NCBI GenBank assembly: GCA_035556715.1
Contig: DATMER010000026.1
Span: forward strand, 1-64,000
Length of the DNA: 64,000 nt
Direction: 5' to 3'
From: DATMER01 sp035556715
GTDB taxonomy: Bacteria > Acidobacteriota > Thermoanaerobaculia > Multivoradales > UBA5704
Positions 50,841-60,388 of this stretch are shown piece by piece. Below the pieces are notes generated by a model. That model saw only the letters and a program-made list of their open reading frames with translations. It made no database searches and had not been told where the DNA came from. The translations under genes were made by a program, and so were the position numbers. Position 1 is the stretch's first letter; the number at the start of each line of letters is the position of its first letter.

Positions 50841-50909
50841 GCTGCCTCCCGCCAGGAGAAGGTGCTGCCAAGGAGCCGGCGCGTCCGAAGGCGTGCCGGC
50901 TCGGGAAAA

Positions 50910-51638
50910 TCAGGAGATGGGCAGCGGCTCCGGCATGGACGGAGGGACCGCCGGAGGCTCCGCCGGCACTTCGAAGCGCCGGCTGCCGAGCATCACCTCG
51001 GCAAGCTCGCGCCACACCAGCGCCAGCCCGTTGAGGATGTTCACCGACACGAGCAGGCCGATCATGCCCAAGCCCGCCAGGATGAGCGTCTCGCCGAACG
51101 TGTCCACGACCCAGAAGGGGATGTGGACGAAGACGTCGTCGAAGAAGTAGACGACCGGCGCCAGGAGGAACCCGGCCGGGACCGAGAGCAGCACCAGCGT
51201 CAGGACGAAACTGACGATCCCCAGGGGGAACTTGAGGAACAGATAGCCCATGCCCTTCCAGGTGACGGGATTGGACAGGAACTCCTGCACCGCCGTCCAG
51301 AAGCTCCGGGTCTGGCCGGTGGCCGGGGGCGCCATCGGGGGCACCTCGGCGCCGAGCAGGTGGATGGCGAGCCGCCGTTCCAGCGCGGCCATGCCCCAGC
51401 TCGCGGCGAAGACCAGGGCGAGGATCGGCAGGCCGATCCAGACGATCGCCAGGCCAAAGCCCAGGGCCAGGCCCGTGAAGAGGAAGGTGAAGTAGAAGAT
51501 CCCCAGCGGGAACGACAGCAACAGGTAGAACAGGTTCGTATAGGTGCGCACCTCGACCGGCGCGGTGAAGAAGCGGACCGCCAGGTTCACGTTCTTCTCC
51601 GGATCTTCTGTCGGATACGTCTGGATCTCGGTATTCAT
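50910..51638 (-). CDS. Sensor-domain (PF13796-like) membrane protein
   Basis: A 242-aa protein with two similar membrane modules. TYTNLFYLLLSFPLGIFYFTFLFTGL and GYLFLKFPLGIVSFVLTLVLL (shown in parts) are typical of the putative Sensor domain, which often sits before PspC or kinase genes; here it stands alone. A Pro-rich tail ends the protein. About four to six membrane helices. Gap to the permease is 69 bp; divergent from hicA by a 184-bp gap. Confidence 0.8.
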   Translation of the reverse strand: MNTEIQTYPTEDPEKNVNLAVRFFTAPVEVRTYTNLFYLLLSFPLGIFYFTFLFTGLALGFGLAIVWIGLPILALVFAASWGMAALERRLAIHLLGAEVPPMAPPATGQTRSFWTAVQEFLSNPVTWKGMGYLFLKFPLGIVSFVLTLVLLSVPAGFLLAPVVYFFDDVFVHIPFWVVDTFGETLILAGLGMIGLLVSVNILNGLALVWRELAEVMLGSRRFEVPAEPPAVPPSMPEPLPIS

Positions 51639-51781
51639 CTGGTCCCTCCCGGGCTCACATCGATACTCTCTGCGGCCCGATTCCTGGGAAAGACTACGAG
51701 GAAACGGGAGGGAGGGTTTCGGGAGATGACCGGCGTCCGATCCTGTTATCCCTTCCCATACCCGGAACCCGGCTCCTGAGC

Positions 51782-51787
51782 TACAAT
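51782..51787 (+). promoter_or_regulatory. TACAAT -10 box before hicA
   Basis: TACAAT (51782-51787) stands 35 nt before the hicA TTG. No convincing -35 is seen. GGGAG precedes the TTG start by about 9 nt. The 184-bp gap upstream (51639-51822) holds nothing else I can name. Confidence 0.35.
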
Positions 51788-51822
51788 CCCGACAAAAGTT
51801 TCCACCCCCTGGGAGAACAGAC

Positions 51823-52008
51823 TTGAAAGTCCATCAGGTTATCGAGATGCTTGAGGATGAGGGCTGGCAGCTTGTCCGGACGCGCGGCAGCCACCGGCAG
51901 TTCCAGCATCCCACCAAACCCGGGACGGTGACGGTGGCAGGCAAGCCCAGCATGGACTTGCGCCCGGGAACACTGAACAGTATCTTGAGGCAAGCCGGGC
52001 TCAAGTAA
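51823..52008 (+). CDS. hicA: HicA-type mRNA interferase toxin
   Basis: A 61-aa protein with the dsRBD-like HicA fold: VIEMLEDEGWQLVRTRGSHRQFQHP contains the catalytic His of the GSH motif (SHRQF). VTVAGKPSMDLRPGTLNSILRQAGL follows. HicA cuts mRNA; HicB neutralises it. The start is TTG with a GGGAG site. hicB begins 14 bp downstream. Confidence 0.92.
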   Translation: MKVHQVIEMLEDEGWQLVRTRGSHRQFQHPTKPGTVTVAGKPSMDLRPGTLNSILRQAGLK

Positions 52009-52022
52009 CAGGAGATCCGTTC

Positions 52023-52229
52023 ATGCGGTACGCAGTGGTCGTAGAGAAAGCCGAGAACAACTACAGCGCCTATGTGCCGGACCTGCCGGGATGCGTGGCT
52101 GCGGCCGAGACCCGCGAAGAACTCCTCGACCTGATTCGGGAGGCCATCGACTTCCACCTCGAAGGTATGCGAGAGGCTGGCGAGGAGATCCCGGAGCCTA
52201 CCGCAGTCGCCGAGTACGTCGAGGTCTAG
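52023..52229 (+). CDS. hicB: HicB-type antitoxin
   Basis: A 68-aa protein: MRYAVVVEKAENNYSAYVPDLPGCVAAAETREELLDLIREAI (parts: YSAYVPDLPGCVA, LIREAIDFHLEGM) is the HicB core fold. It lacks a C-terminal DNA-binding domain, which is common in the short form. Function: binds and blocks HicA. AGGAG precedes the start. Confidence 0.92.
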   Translation: MRYAVVVEKAENNYSAYVPDLPGCVAAAETREELLDLIREAIDFHLEGMREAGEEIPEPTAVAEYVEV

Positions 52230-52245
52230 CCCCCTCTCTCAGCAC

Positions 52246-52731
52246 TTACGGCCGCTCCCTGACATAGAGCGCCTCGTAATGGGGCCGCCCGCGGCGGACC
52301 TGGTGGATGCGGCCATGGCGCGCCTGGCGGCGGAGCACCAGCGACACGTGGCGCGCGCTGACCGGCCGCCGCAGGAGGTTGGCGAAGCGGCGGTTGACCT
52401 CGTCCGTCAGGGCCGCCGCCCCGAAGCGCTCGTCTCCGGCCATGCCTTCGATGACCCGGTTCACCAGCCGGGTGAGGATGCGCACGTGCCCGGTATCCAT
52501 GTCCTCGTCGCTCACGGACGCGGAGGGCGCGACCAGTCCGAGCGCGGTGGTCAGGCTGGAGCGGAGGGAATCCACGGTCTGGGCGATCCGGGCGCCCTCC
52601 CGCGCGTGCTGCTCCCGTTGCTCGCGATGAGCGCTCTCCTGCTCCGAATGGAACGTCTCCCGCTCGCGGTGATGCTCGAGCTGCTTCTCGAGCTGAGCAA
52701 GCAGCTTCTCCGTGGACACCGGTGGAGCCAT
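52246..52731 (-). CDS. Unrecognised protein with N-terminal coil and probable C-terminal winged helix
   Basis: The ATG at 52731 (MAPPVSTEKLLAQLEKQLEHH) has GAGGAG 6 nt upstream, giving 161 aa. Residues 1-50 form a His/Glu/Arg-rich coil. About 85-160 look like a small winged-helix-like domain (DEVNRRFANLLRRPVSARHVSLVLRRQ, in parts), then basic residues. The frame stays open to 52977, but the extra 82 codons only read the 21-bp DNA array in codons (MLR recurring), so I exclude them. I know no family. Being directly below the array, it may bind it; inference. Confidence 0.55.
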   Translation of the reverse strand: MAPPVSTEKLLAQLEKQLEHHRERETFHSEQESAHREQREQHAREGARIAQTVDSLRSSLTTALGLVAPSASVSDEDMDTGHVRILTRLVNRVIEGMAGDERFGAAALTDEVNRRFANLLRRPVSARHVSLVLRRQARHGRIHQVRRGRPHYEALYVRERP

Positions 52732-52754
52732 GACGATCTCCTCAAGGTGGTTTT

Positions 52755-53116
52755 GCAGCTTCCGTGGGCTCAGCAGCCCCTTCTCCGCAACGAGATGCTG
52801 CAAATCGGCAGGTTGCTTCCGCCGCTCGACCCCGAGATGCTGCCACTCGACGCCATGTCGCAGCATCCCGAGGGAAGGCGCGAGCCGCTCGGCCTCAGTT
52901 AGCAGCATCCCGAAGACTATACGCAGCATACGGGAGTCGAGAACAGCCAGCAAGACCGCCTTTCGCAGCTTACCCACCAGCGGCGGCGTCTGCGGACCCT
53001 TCCCTGGCTGCGAAAATCAAGCCTTCGGCTGCGGAGACATCCCGAGATGCTGCGACTCGGAGAGGATTCGCAGCATCTCCGAAGGGGAGAGAGGCGGAGG
53101 AGGCAGGATTCGCAGC
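52755..53116. repeat. Helically phased GCAGC/GCTGC array on an exact 21-bp lattice
   Basis: Twelve five-base cores have centres at 52757, 52799, 52841, 52862, 52904, 52925, 52967, 53009, 53030, 53051, 53072 and 53114. All differ by multiples of 21; the span of 357 is 17 x 21. Six lattice positions are empty or degenerate. Seven cores extend to GCAGCAT or its complement; a wider consensus is TTCGCAGCATCTCGG. Both orientations occur. The array fills the gap between the stop of the lysine gene (53118-53120) and 23 nt before the ATG of the 52246-52731 gene. Confidence 0.95.
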
Positions 53117-53117
53117 C

Positions 53118-55730
53118 TCAGCGGCTGGCGGAGGGGAGGAGCACCATCTCCCCCGCCGGCTCGCGCAGGTTGTAGCGGGAGCTCATCACCCGGCCGTAGG
53201 CTCCCGCGTTGGCGATGAGGAGGACGTCCCCCTCTTCCGCGGGGGCCAGGCGGCGGGAGCGGCCGAGGATGTCGCCGGTCTCGCAGATCGGACCCACGAC
53301 GTGGGCCAGCATCGTGGTGGGCTGGCCGAGCCGGGTCAGATTCACGATCAGATGGTAAGCGCCGTAGAGCGCCGGGCGGATCAGGGAGTTCATCCCGGTC
53401 TCGGCGCCGACGTAGGTCACCTCCCGCTTGCGCTTGACCTGCACCACGCGGGCTAGGAGCACCCCGGCCTGGGCCACCAGGAACCGGCCCGGTTCGATCC
53501 AGAGCTGGAAGCGCGGGTTCGCGGCCCGGAACAGCCGCAGCGACGCGCTCAGCTCCTCCAGGTCGAGCGGACCCTGCCCGGGCCGCTCCGGGACCCCGAG
53601 GCCGCCTCCCACGTCCAGGATTCGCACGTCCGGGAAGCGATCGGCCTCCCCTGCGAGAAAGAGCGCGGTCTCGCGCCAGCTCCGGGCATCGCGGATGCCG
53701 CTGCCGGAATGGGCGTGCAGGCCGACGATCCGGACTCCGAGCCCCGCGGCCAGCTCCCGCAGCTCGCCCAGGTTCTCGGGGTCCACCCCGAACTTGGACT
53801 GCGCGCCGGCCGTGCGCACATGGGCGTGATGGCCCTGGCCCCGGCCGGGATCGAGCCGCACCAGGACCTCCCGGCCGCGGAACACGTCCGGCCAGGCGCG
53901 CAGCGGATGCAGGCTGTCGATCGTCACCCAGGCGCCGAGCTCGAAGGCCCGGCGGTACTCCGCGGCCGGCGCGAAGTTCGGGGTGAAGAGCACGCGCTCC
54001 GCCTCGATCCCGGGGAAGAGCGCGGTCACATGCTCCAGCTCGGGCGCGGACACGCACTCGAACCCGATCCCCGCGGCCTCGAACCGGGCCAGCACGCCGG
54101 GATGGCAGTTCGCCTTCACCGAATAAAAGACGTGGTCGAAGACCCCCAGGGAGCGCATGGACTCCGCGGCCCGGTCCAGGCTCCCGGCGTCGTAGACGTA
54201 GACCGGACCATGCTCGGCAGCCAGGACGAGCAGCTCGTCCCGACGTCCGCGCCACCACTCCTCCGGGAGGACGGCTACGCTTTCTCCTTCGGTGTCCACC
54301 GATTCCCCGAACATCTCGGCCCAGGTCGGCCCGAACACCGCGCTCTCGGTCTGGTGGCCGAAGAGCAGGCCGTGGAGCTGCCGCACCAGGCGCTCGCTCT
54401 GGTCCTCGTCCACCATGAAAGTCAGGTTGAGGTCGCTGGCCGCCTGGGTCACCAGGTGGACCTTCATCTCCTCGAAGACCTCCAGCACCGGGCTCAGCTC
54501 GTGGAGGATGCCGCGGATGCCGCGCCCCACCAGGGAGAGGGCCGCGGTCGGAGCGATCACCCGCGGCTCGCAGAGGCCCTCCAGGTCGCGGCTGACCGCG
54601 GCGAGGGCCTCCTCCTCCAGGACGTTGGCGCCCGGGTCGAGGGAGACGGTCACGTTGGTCTCCGAGGTGGAGACCGAGTCGATGGACAGGCCGTGGCGGG
54701 CGAACGTGGCGAAGACCTCGGCGAGGAAGCCGACCTGCTGCCACATGCCCAGGGTCTCCATGGAGACCAGGGTGATCCCGCTTCTGGCCGAAATCGCCTT
54801 GACCGCCGGCCCGGTCTCCGGACCCGCGGCCGAGACGACCGTGCCCGGCAGCTCGGGACGGTCCGTGCAGCGCACGTGGAGCGGGATGCGGTGGCGGCGC
54901 AGCGGCGGGATGCAGCGCGGATGGAGCACCTTGGCGCCGGTGATGGCGATCTCCTGCGCCTCCTCGTAGTCGAGGGCGCGCAGGAGACGGGCCGAGGGGA
55001 GCAGCGCCGGGTTGGCCGTGAACATCCCCGGCACGTCGGTCCAGACCTCGCACCGCTCGGCGCCGATCCGGGCGGCGAGCAGGGCTGCCGAAGTATCCGA
55101 GCCGCCGCGGCCGAGGAGCACCGTCTCCCCCGCCGCGTTGCGGGCGATGAAGCCCTGGGTGACGACCACGCCCCGCTCCGCATCCAGGCGTTGCCGCAGC
55201 GCCTCGTCGCGCTCGTGGCCGCAGGTGGCGGAGAGATAGGCCCGGGGGGCTTCGGTCTTGCGGGGATCGTCGAGGGAAACCAGTCCCTCGCGGGCGTCGA
55301 ACCAGGTGGCAGGCACGCCCCGGGCTTCCAGGAAGGCGGCACCGAGGCGGGTTGAGAGCAGCTCGCCGAAGGCCATGACCCGCGCCTTGAGGCGGGGTCC
55401 GGCCTCGCGCAGCAGCGAGGCGGCGAGGGCGAGGCGCGTGAGCTCGTCGAGGTCGTCCCGGAGCAGCGCCTCCGTATCGATTCCGAGGCCCGCGCCCAGC
55501 TCCAGATGACGGGCGACGATCGCCCGCAGCGCCTCCTCGTGCTCGCCGCGCACCGCGAGCCCGAGCATCCCCTCCAGCTCGCTGGTGATGCGCGTCATCG
55601 CCGAGCAGACGACGAGCGGACGGAGCCCTTCCTTCATCCGCTCCTCGGCGAGCGAGGCGATGGTGCGCCAGCGCTCCGGCGAGGAAACGCTGGTGCCGCC
55701 GAACTTGAGGACGACCCAGCGGGTGCCCAT
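53118..55730 (-). CDS. Bifunctional aspartate kinase / diaminopimelate decarboxylase
   Basis: An 870-aa fusion of the first and last enzymes of lysine synthesis. The kinase part (1-450) has LKFGGTSVSSPERW, GRGGSDTSAALLA and a C-terminal ACT region (SISTETNVTVSLD-like; here SVSTSETNVTVSLD). The decarboxylase part (about 490-865) has YSVKANCHPG with the PLP lysine, LHAHSGSGI, DVGGGLGVPE, IEPGRFLVA and CETGD. Such LysC-LysA fusions are known in a few bacteria. No other lysine genes are nearby. etfA lies 8 bp upstream. Confidence 0.93.
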   Translation of the reverse strand: MGTRWVVLKFGGTSVSSPERWRTIASLAEERMKEGLRPLVVCSAMTRITSELEGMLGLAVRGEHEEALRAIVARHLELGAGLGIDTEALLRDDLDELTRLALAASLLREAGPRLKARVMAFGELLSTRLGAAFLEARGVPATWFDAREGLVSLDDPRKTEAPRAYLSATCGHERDEALRQRLDAERGVVVTQGFIARNAAGETVLLGRGGSDTSAALLAARIGAERCEVWTDVPGMFTANPALLPSARLLRALDYEEAQEIAITGAKVLHPRCIPPLRRHRIPLHVRCTDRPELPGTVVSAAGPETGPAVKAISARSGITLVSMETLGMWQQVGFLAEVFATFARHGLSIDSVSTSETNVTVSLDPGANVLEEEALAAVSRDLEGLCEPRVIAPTAALSLVGRGIRGILHELSPVLEVFEEMKVHLVTQAASDLNLTFMVDEDQSERLVRQLHGLLFGHQTESAVFGPTWAEMFGESVDTEGESVAVLPEEWWRGRRDELLVLAAEHGPVYVYDAGSLDRAAESMRSLGVFDHVFYSVKANCHPGVLARFEAAGIGFECVSAPELEHVTALFPGIEAERVLFTPNFAPAAEYRRAFELGAWVTIDSLHPLRAWPDVFRGREVLVRLDPGRGQGHHAHVRTAGAQSKFGVDPENLGELRELAAGLGVRIVGLHAHSGSGIRDARSWRETALFLAGEADRFPDVRILDVGGGLGVPERPGQGPLDLEELSASLRLFRAANPRFQLWIEPGRFLVAQAGVLLARVVQVKRKREVTYVGAETGMNSLIRPALYGAYHLIVNLTRLGQPTTMLAHVVGPICETGDILGRSRRLAPAEEGDVLLIANAGAYGRVMSSRYNLREPAGEMVLLPSASR

Positions 55731-55738
55731 CCGGGGAG

Positions 55739-56721
<983 letters not shown>

Positions 56722-56722
<1 letters not shown>

Positions 56723-57516
56723 CAAAGCACCCTCGCTTCCTTCTGAAGCCTGTCGACCAGCGTCTTCGCCGCGGCCTCGGGCGTGCCGTCGATCATCTGC
56801 GCGCCCGTGCCGCTGTCCGGGAAGGCCACGGACACGATCTCGATGCGCGAGCCCGCCGCCCCCACCTGCCCGGGATCGAGCCCGAGGTCGGAGGCGCCGA
56901 CGTTGGCGATCTCCTTCTTCTTCGCGGCCATGATCCCCTTGAGCGAGGCGTACCGCGGATGGTTGATGCCGGCCTGGATCTCCAGCACCGCGGGCAGCGC
57001 GATGCGGGAGATCTCGTTGACGCCGCTCTCCATCTCGCGGGTCACTTTCAGGGATCGGCTCCCCTCCTCAAGCTCGACCCCCATCACGAGCCAGACGTGC
57101 GGCCAGCCGAGATGGCCGGCGATCACCGAGCCGGTGCCGCCCCAGCGCACGTCGTCCGACTGCGAGCCGGTGAGCACCAGGTCGAACTGCTCGCGGGCGA
57201 CCGCGGCGGCGAGAACCCGGCCCGTGGCCAGCGCGTCGCCTCCCGCGAAGGCCGGATCGTTGAGATGGACGGCGCGGGCGGCCCCCACCGCCAGAGCCTT
57301 GCGCAGGGCCTCCTTGACCCGCTCGGGGCCGAGGCTGAAGACCACGACCTCGCCCCCGGTCTTCTCGGCCAGGGACAGGCCCTCCTCCAGAGCGTAGAGA
57401 TCGCTCTCGTTCGTGACGAAGGGCAGGTCCTCCTCCTCCACCCACTTGCCGTCCCGGCTCACGCGCAGCCGGGCCTCGGTGTTGGGGACCTGCTTGACGC
57501 AGACAGCAATCCTCAT
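56722..57516 (-). CDS. etfB: Electron transfer flavoprotein beta subunit
   Basis: A 264-aa protein. MRIAVCVKQVPNTEARLRVS opens it, and NESDLYALEEGLSLAE and VLTGSQSDDVRWGGTGSVIAGHLGWP match EtfB, which binds AMP. EISRIALPAVLEIQAGINHPRYASLKGIMAAKKK is the recognition-loop area (parts: PAVLEIQAGINHPRY, KGIMAAKKK). Start at MRIAVCVKQ; an upstream frame is not homologous. It overlaps both neighbours by a few bases. Confidence 0.96.
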
Positions 57517-58028
57517 GAAGGGATCTCTCCTTGTTGGGCGGCGCCGTTCAGCAGGCGGCGCAGCAGCGGCGGGTCGGGGTTGAAGGCCCACACGCGGTCG
57601 TCGAACTTCAGCGTGGGCACCACGCGCCGTCCGCCGCTGCGCTCCAGGATCATGGCCTCGGCCTGGGCGTCGCGGTCCACGTCCACCTCCTCGAACAGAG
57701 CGCCAGCCTCCTCCAGCACCCGCTTGGCGCGGCGGCAGTCCCCGCACCACGACGAGCTGTAGACGAGCAGGCGGGAGGATGGCACGCCGGTACCGGTGGC
57801 CAGGCGGGCGGTCTCGTCCGGCGAGAGCCGCAGGCCCACGATGCGGATCTTGCCTCCGGGCTCGGTGAGGAGCACGGCGGGCAGGTCGGCGCGCGGCGAG
57901 ATCCCGAGCTTCAGCAGCCGGATCTCCGCTGCCGGATCGACGGCGAGATCGACCCGGTCGCCGCAGGCCACGGGCGGCACCGGATGCCGGGTCGAGTCGT
58001 AATACACATGACAATCAAGATGGTTCAT
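57513..58028 (-). CDS. Two-part protein with a glutaredoxin-like domain
   Basis: A 171-aa protein. Residues 1-85 are unrecognised (DCHVYYDSTRHPVPPV, LLKLGISPRADLPAVLL). The C-terminal 80 residues form a glutaredoxin/mycoredoxin-like domain: LLVYSSSWCGDCRRAKRVLEEAG holds the redox CxxC (CGDC), and RRVVPTLKFDDRVW the cis-Pro. Its start overlaps the SDR stop by 4 bp and its stop the etfB start, so the run is one operon. A redox role with the ETF is only suggested by position. Confidence 0.8.
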   Translation of the reverse strand: MNHLDCHVYYDSTRHPVPPVACGDRVDLAVDPAAEIRLLKLGISPRADLPAVLLTEPGGKIRIVGLRLSPDETARLATGTGVPSSRLLVYSSSWCGDCRRAKRVLEEAGALFEEVDVDRDAQAEAMILERSGGRRVVPTLKFDDRVWAFNPDPPLLRRLLNGAAQQGEIPS

Positions 58029-58723
58029 AAAGTCCTTCCTGGGACCCTCACCGCGGCGCCGTTGATGGCCGACGCGGCGGGGGTCGTGAGGAAATGGATT
58101 GCGGAAGCGACGGCATCCGTCGTGACCCACTGCGACGGGTCGGCGTCGGGCATGGCGGCGCGGTTCGCCGGGGTATCCATGGTGCCGGGGAGGATCGCAT
58201 TCGCCCGCCCGCCGAAGGGTTGCATCTCCCGGGCCAGCGACTCGACCATGCGCAGGACGCCGGCCTTGGCCGCGGCATACCCTCCGACCCCGGCTTCGCC
58301 GAGGAGCGCCGCCGGGGCCGACACCGCCACCACCGACCCGCCGCCGGCCCGCTCGAAGCGCCGGGCGCACTCGCGGAACACGCGGAACGTTGTCTCCAGG
58401 TTCAGCGTCACCAGGTAGCTCCAGTCGCGGTCGGAGAGGTCGGCAAAGCGGGCCCAGCGGAAGCCGCCCACGAGGTGGACCACGGAGGCGGGGACTCCCG
58501 AGGCGTTCTCGGCGTCATCGAAGAGGCGCTCGACCTCGACGGAGTCGGCGAGGTTGACGCGCCGCACGGACAGCCGGTCCGACGGGGCGAGCTCGGTCAG
58601 CTCGCCCAGGGCGGCTTCATTGGCGTCGACGGCGAGGACGCGGTCGCCTCCGTCGAGGAAGCGTTCCACCACGCTCCGCCCGAGGGCGCCGGCAGCGCCG
58701 GTGATCAGGACTCTCACGCTCAT
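58025..58723 (-). CDS. Short-chain dehydrogenase/reductase
   Basis: A 232-aa SDR. MSVRVLITGAAGALGRSVVERFL has the TGxxGxxG cofactor motif. The catalytic region has VAVSAPAALLGEAGVGGYAAAKAGV with Ser and Y-x-x-x-K (YAAAK). ILPGTMDTPANR follows, as in FabG-like enzymes. The ATG at 58723 fits the fold start; upstream frame is not needed. It leads the SDR-glutaredoxin-etfBA operon. Substrate unknown. Confidence 0.9.
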   Translation of the reverse strand: MSVRVLITGAAGALGRSVVERFLDGGDRVLAVDANEAALGELTELAPSDRLSVRRVNLADSVEVERLFDDAENASGVPASVVHLVGGFRWARFADLSDRDWSYLVTLNLETTFRVFRECARRFERAGGGSVVAVSAPAALLGEAGVGGYAAAKAGVLRMVESLAREMQPFGGRANAILPGTMDTPANRAAMPDADPSQWVTTDAVASAIHFLTTPAASAINGAAVRVPGRTL

Positions 58724-58824
58724 GGTTCGTTCCGGGGTTACCGAGGGAAATCTCCCATACAGGCAGTAGAGTGCCTGGACAGGAGGCAAACGAGCCTATC
58801 ACGGGTCCGGAAGGAGGGACCTGG

Positions 58825-59004
58825 CTACAGTCCGCGGACCTTCACCGCGATCAGGAGCAGGGCATAGCCCACGATCCAGGACCAGGACGCGATGGCGCCT
58901 CCTACCCGGATCACTCCGAAGAAGTTGAGCGCCGCGACCAGGTAGAGGATCAGACAGATGACCCACGTCACGTTCTTGGGAGCGTTGTTCCCGCCTCTCG
59001 CCAT
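58825..59004 (-). CDS. Small two-helix membrane protein
   Basis: A 59-aa protein from the ATG at 59004. It begins MARGGNNAPKNVTWVICLIL, then two hydrophobic helices (about 13-29 and 36-54) with a VGG turn, and ends AVKVRGL. It resembles small hydrophobic proteins of the Lmo0937 type, common as orphans in bacteria. A ribosome-binding site (GAGG, 7-10 nt upstream) supports it. Function unknown. Confidence 0.7.
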   Translation of the reverse strand: MARGGNNAPKNVTWVICLILYLVAALNFFGVIRVGGAIASWSWIVGYALLLIAVKVRGL

Positions 59005-59057
59005 GCCTTGGACCCTCCTCGATCGAGTGAGGCCGCCATCCTATACTGGATTCGCGG

Positions 59058-59073
59058 CCGGTCTTGAGACCGG
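59058..59073. terminator. Palindromic hairpin CCGGTCTTGAGACCGG
   Basis: A 7-bp stem with a 2-nt loop lies in the 272-bp gap (59005-59276) between the small membrane protein and the methyltransferase gene. It may be a terminator or a protein site. Otherwise the gap holds only a doubtful minus-strand frame with one hydrophobic stretch (see rejected items). Confidence 0.4.
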
Positions 59074-59276
59074 TTCCGAGCTCTCGAAACGCCTGCGAAG
59101 GTCGGAGAACCAGATCAGCGCCACGACGGCGCCGTCGCAAAAGGTCGCCAGATCGTTGAGCGTGGAGGCCAGGGAAGAGCCGATCCAGGAACCGGGAGCA
59201 GGATCACCGCGACGATCAGGACCCGAAGACCCCGTCCACGGCAAACGGGCAGGCTCGTTGCAGCAGTTCAGACCGG

Positions 59277-60029
59277 ATGGAAGTCCAGGATTACTACCAC
59301 CGCATCCTCCCCTTCTACGACGCCGAGCTGCGCGGCCGGGGGGATGAAGACTTCTGGGTTCGTATGGCGAGCGAGCCGCGAGGATGCCGCGTCCTGGAGC
59401 TGGGAGCGGGCACCGGCCGGGCCACCCATTTCCTCGCGCAAACGGCAGGACGGGTGGTGGCCTCGGAGCTCAGCCCCGAGATGATCGCCGTGGCCCGCCG
59501 ACACCTCGCGGACCTCCCCAACGTCCAACTGCTCATAGCGGACATGCGCGAGCTGAGCCTCGCAGAGAAGTTCGACCTCGCCGTGGCCGTCGATGACCCC
59601 TTCGTCCATCTCACTGGCGGCGAAGACCGCGACCGCGCTTTCCAGGTGGTCGCCGAGCACCTCGTCCCGGGAGGCCGCTTCATCCTCGACGCGGCGTGGT
59701 TCCCGCCCGAGGACCGCGAGGACGCGGCCGACAGTCTGGTCAAGGACCGCTCCGCCGAGGATGGCAGGCTCCGGGTGCGGGAGGTCTGGCACTGCGATCC
59801 CGAGACCCGCCTCTGCACCGCGCGCTTCGAGTACCGGCTGGACGGCCGGCTCGCGGCCGAAGCCTCCTTCCCCGGCCGCCTCTGGTCCATCGAAGAGCTG
59901 AAGGACCGCGCCCGCTCCGCCGGCCTCGAAATCTCCCGCCTCTGGGGAGGCTACGACCTCCGCGCCTGGGACCGCGGCTCCTCCCCGCGGCTCATCGCGG
60001 AGATGAGAAAGCCCGCGACCAAGGGATAG
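59277..60029 (+). CDS. Class I SAM-dependent methyltransferase
   Basis: A 250-aa protein. VLELGAGTGRATHFLAQTAGRVVASELSPEMIAVAR (parts: VLELGAGTGRAT, ASELSPEMIAVAR) covers motifs I and II. IADMRELSLAEKFDLAVAVDDPFVHL follows, then HLVPGGRFILDAAW. The C-terminal half is a beta domain of type REVWHCDPETRLCTARFEYRL. Substrate is unknown. The ATG at 59277 lies within a weak leader. Confidence 0.9.
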   Translation: MEVQDYYHRILPFYDAELRGRGDEDFWVRMASEPRGCRVLELGAGTGRATHFLAQTAGRVVASELSPEMIAVARRHLADLPNVQLLIADMRELSLAEKFDLAVAVDDPFVHLTGGEDRDRAFQVVAEHLVPGGRFILDAAWFPPEDREDAADSLVKDRSAEDGRLRVREVWHCDPETRLCTARFEYRLDGRLAAEASFPGRLWSIEELKDRARSAGLEISRLWGGYDLRAWDRGSSPRLIAEMRKPATKG

Positions 60030-60042
60030 AATCCCGCTGACC

Positions 60043-60232
60043 ATGGGCTCCAACCCGTTCCAGGAGAAGGCCATGGAGTCGCTCCAGCAGAAGGGGGCGG
60101 TGCTCGTGGACGAGACCGGCACCCGTCTCTGCCGGGCCATCCCTCCCGCCGAGCTGCTCGGCAACCCGCGCGGAGCGATGGACCTCCCGCGAGGCGCGCG
60201 GCTACCGCGAGCTGCGGGCTCGGTTCGAATGA
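60043..60232 (+). pseudogene. Short frame with an apparent frameshift
   Basis: MGSNPFQEKAMESLQQKGAVL, with DETGTRLCRAIPPAELL after it, reads well in one frame up to about 60168. From about 60170 the +1 frame reads AERWTSREARGYRELRARFE and stops at 60230-60232, and looks more natural than the original frame, which goes on to 60246. One base appears to have been gained or lost. The ending SREARGYRELRARFE recalls a charged helix. I know no homologue. It starts 13 bp behind the methyltransferase. Confidence 0.4.
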
Positions 60233-60388
60233 CGTCCCCGTCCTGATACGAGGACGTCCGAGGAGCCTCCGCCCCCGGGCCAGCCCTGGTACCTCCCTTG
60301 CACTTTACGGATATTGGAAATCGGGTCCGCCGCCAACGGACCCCGGCCACCTATCCTGGACGGCCGACAAAGCAACAGGGGGCACACC

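Noticed and set aside
52732..52977. 82-codon N-terminal extension of the 52246-52731 protein
   Set aside because: It reads the 21-bp DNA array (repeated Met-Leu-Arg). The array goes on past this frame to 53116, and a good ribosome-binding site stands before the inner ATG.
59041..59244. Minus-strand 67-codon frame with a hydrophobic stretch (TLNDLATFCDGAVVALIWF)
   Set aside because: It lacks a ribosome-binding site, its first half is low-complexity, and I found no family; it could be a decayed membrane protein, but evidence is too thin.
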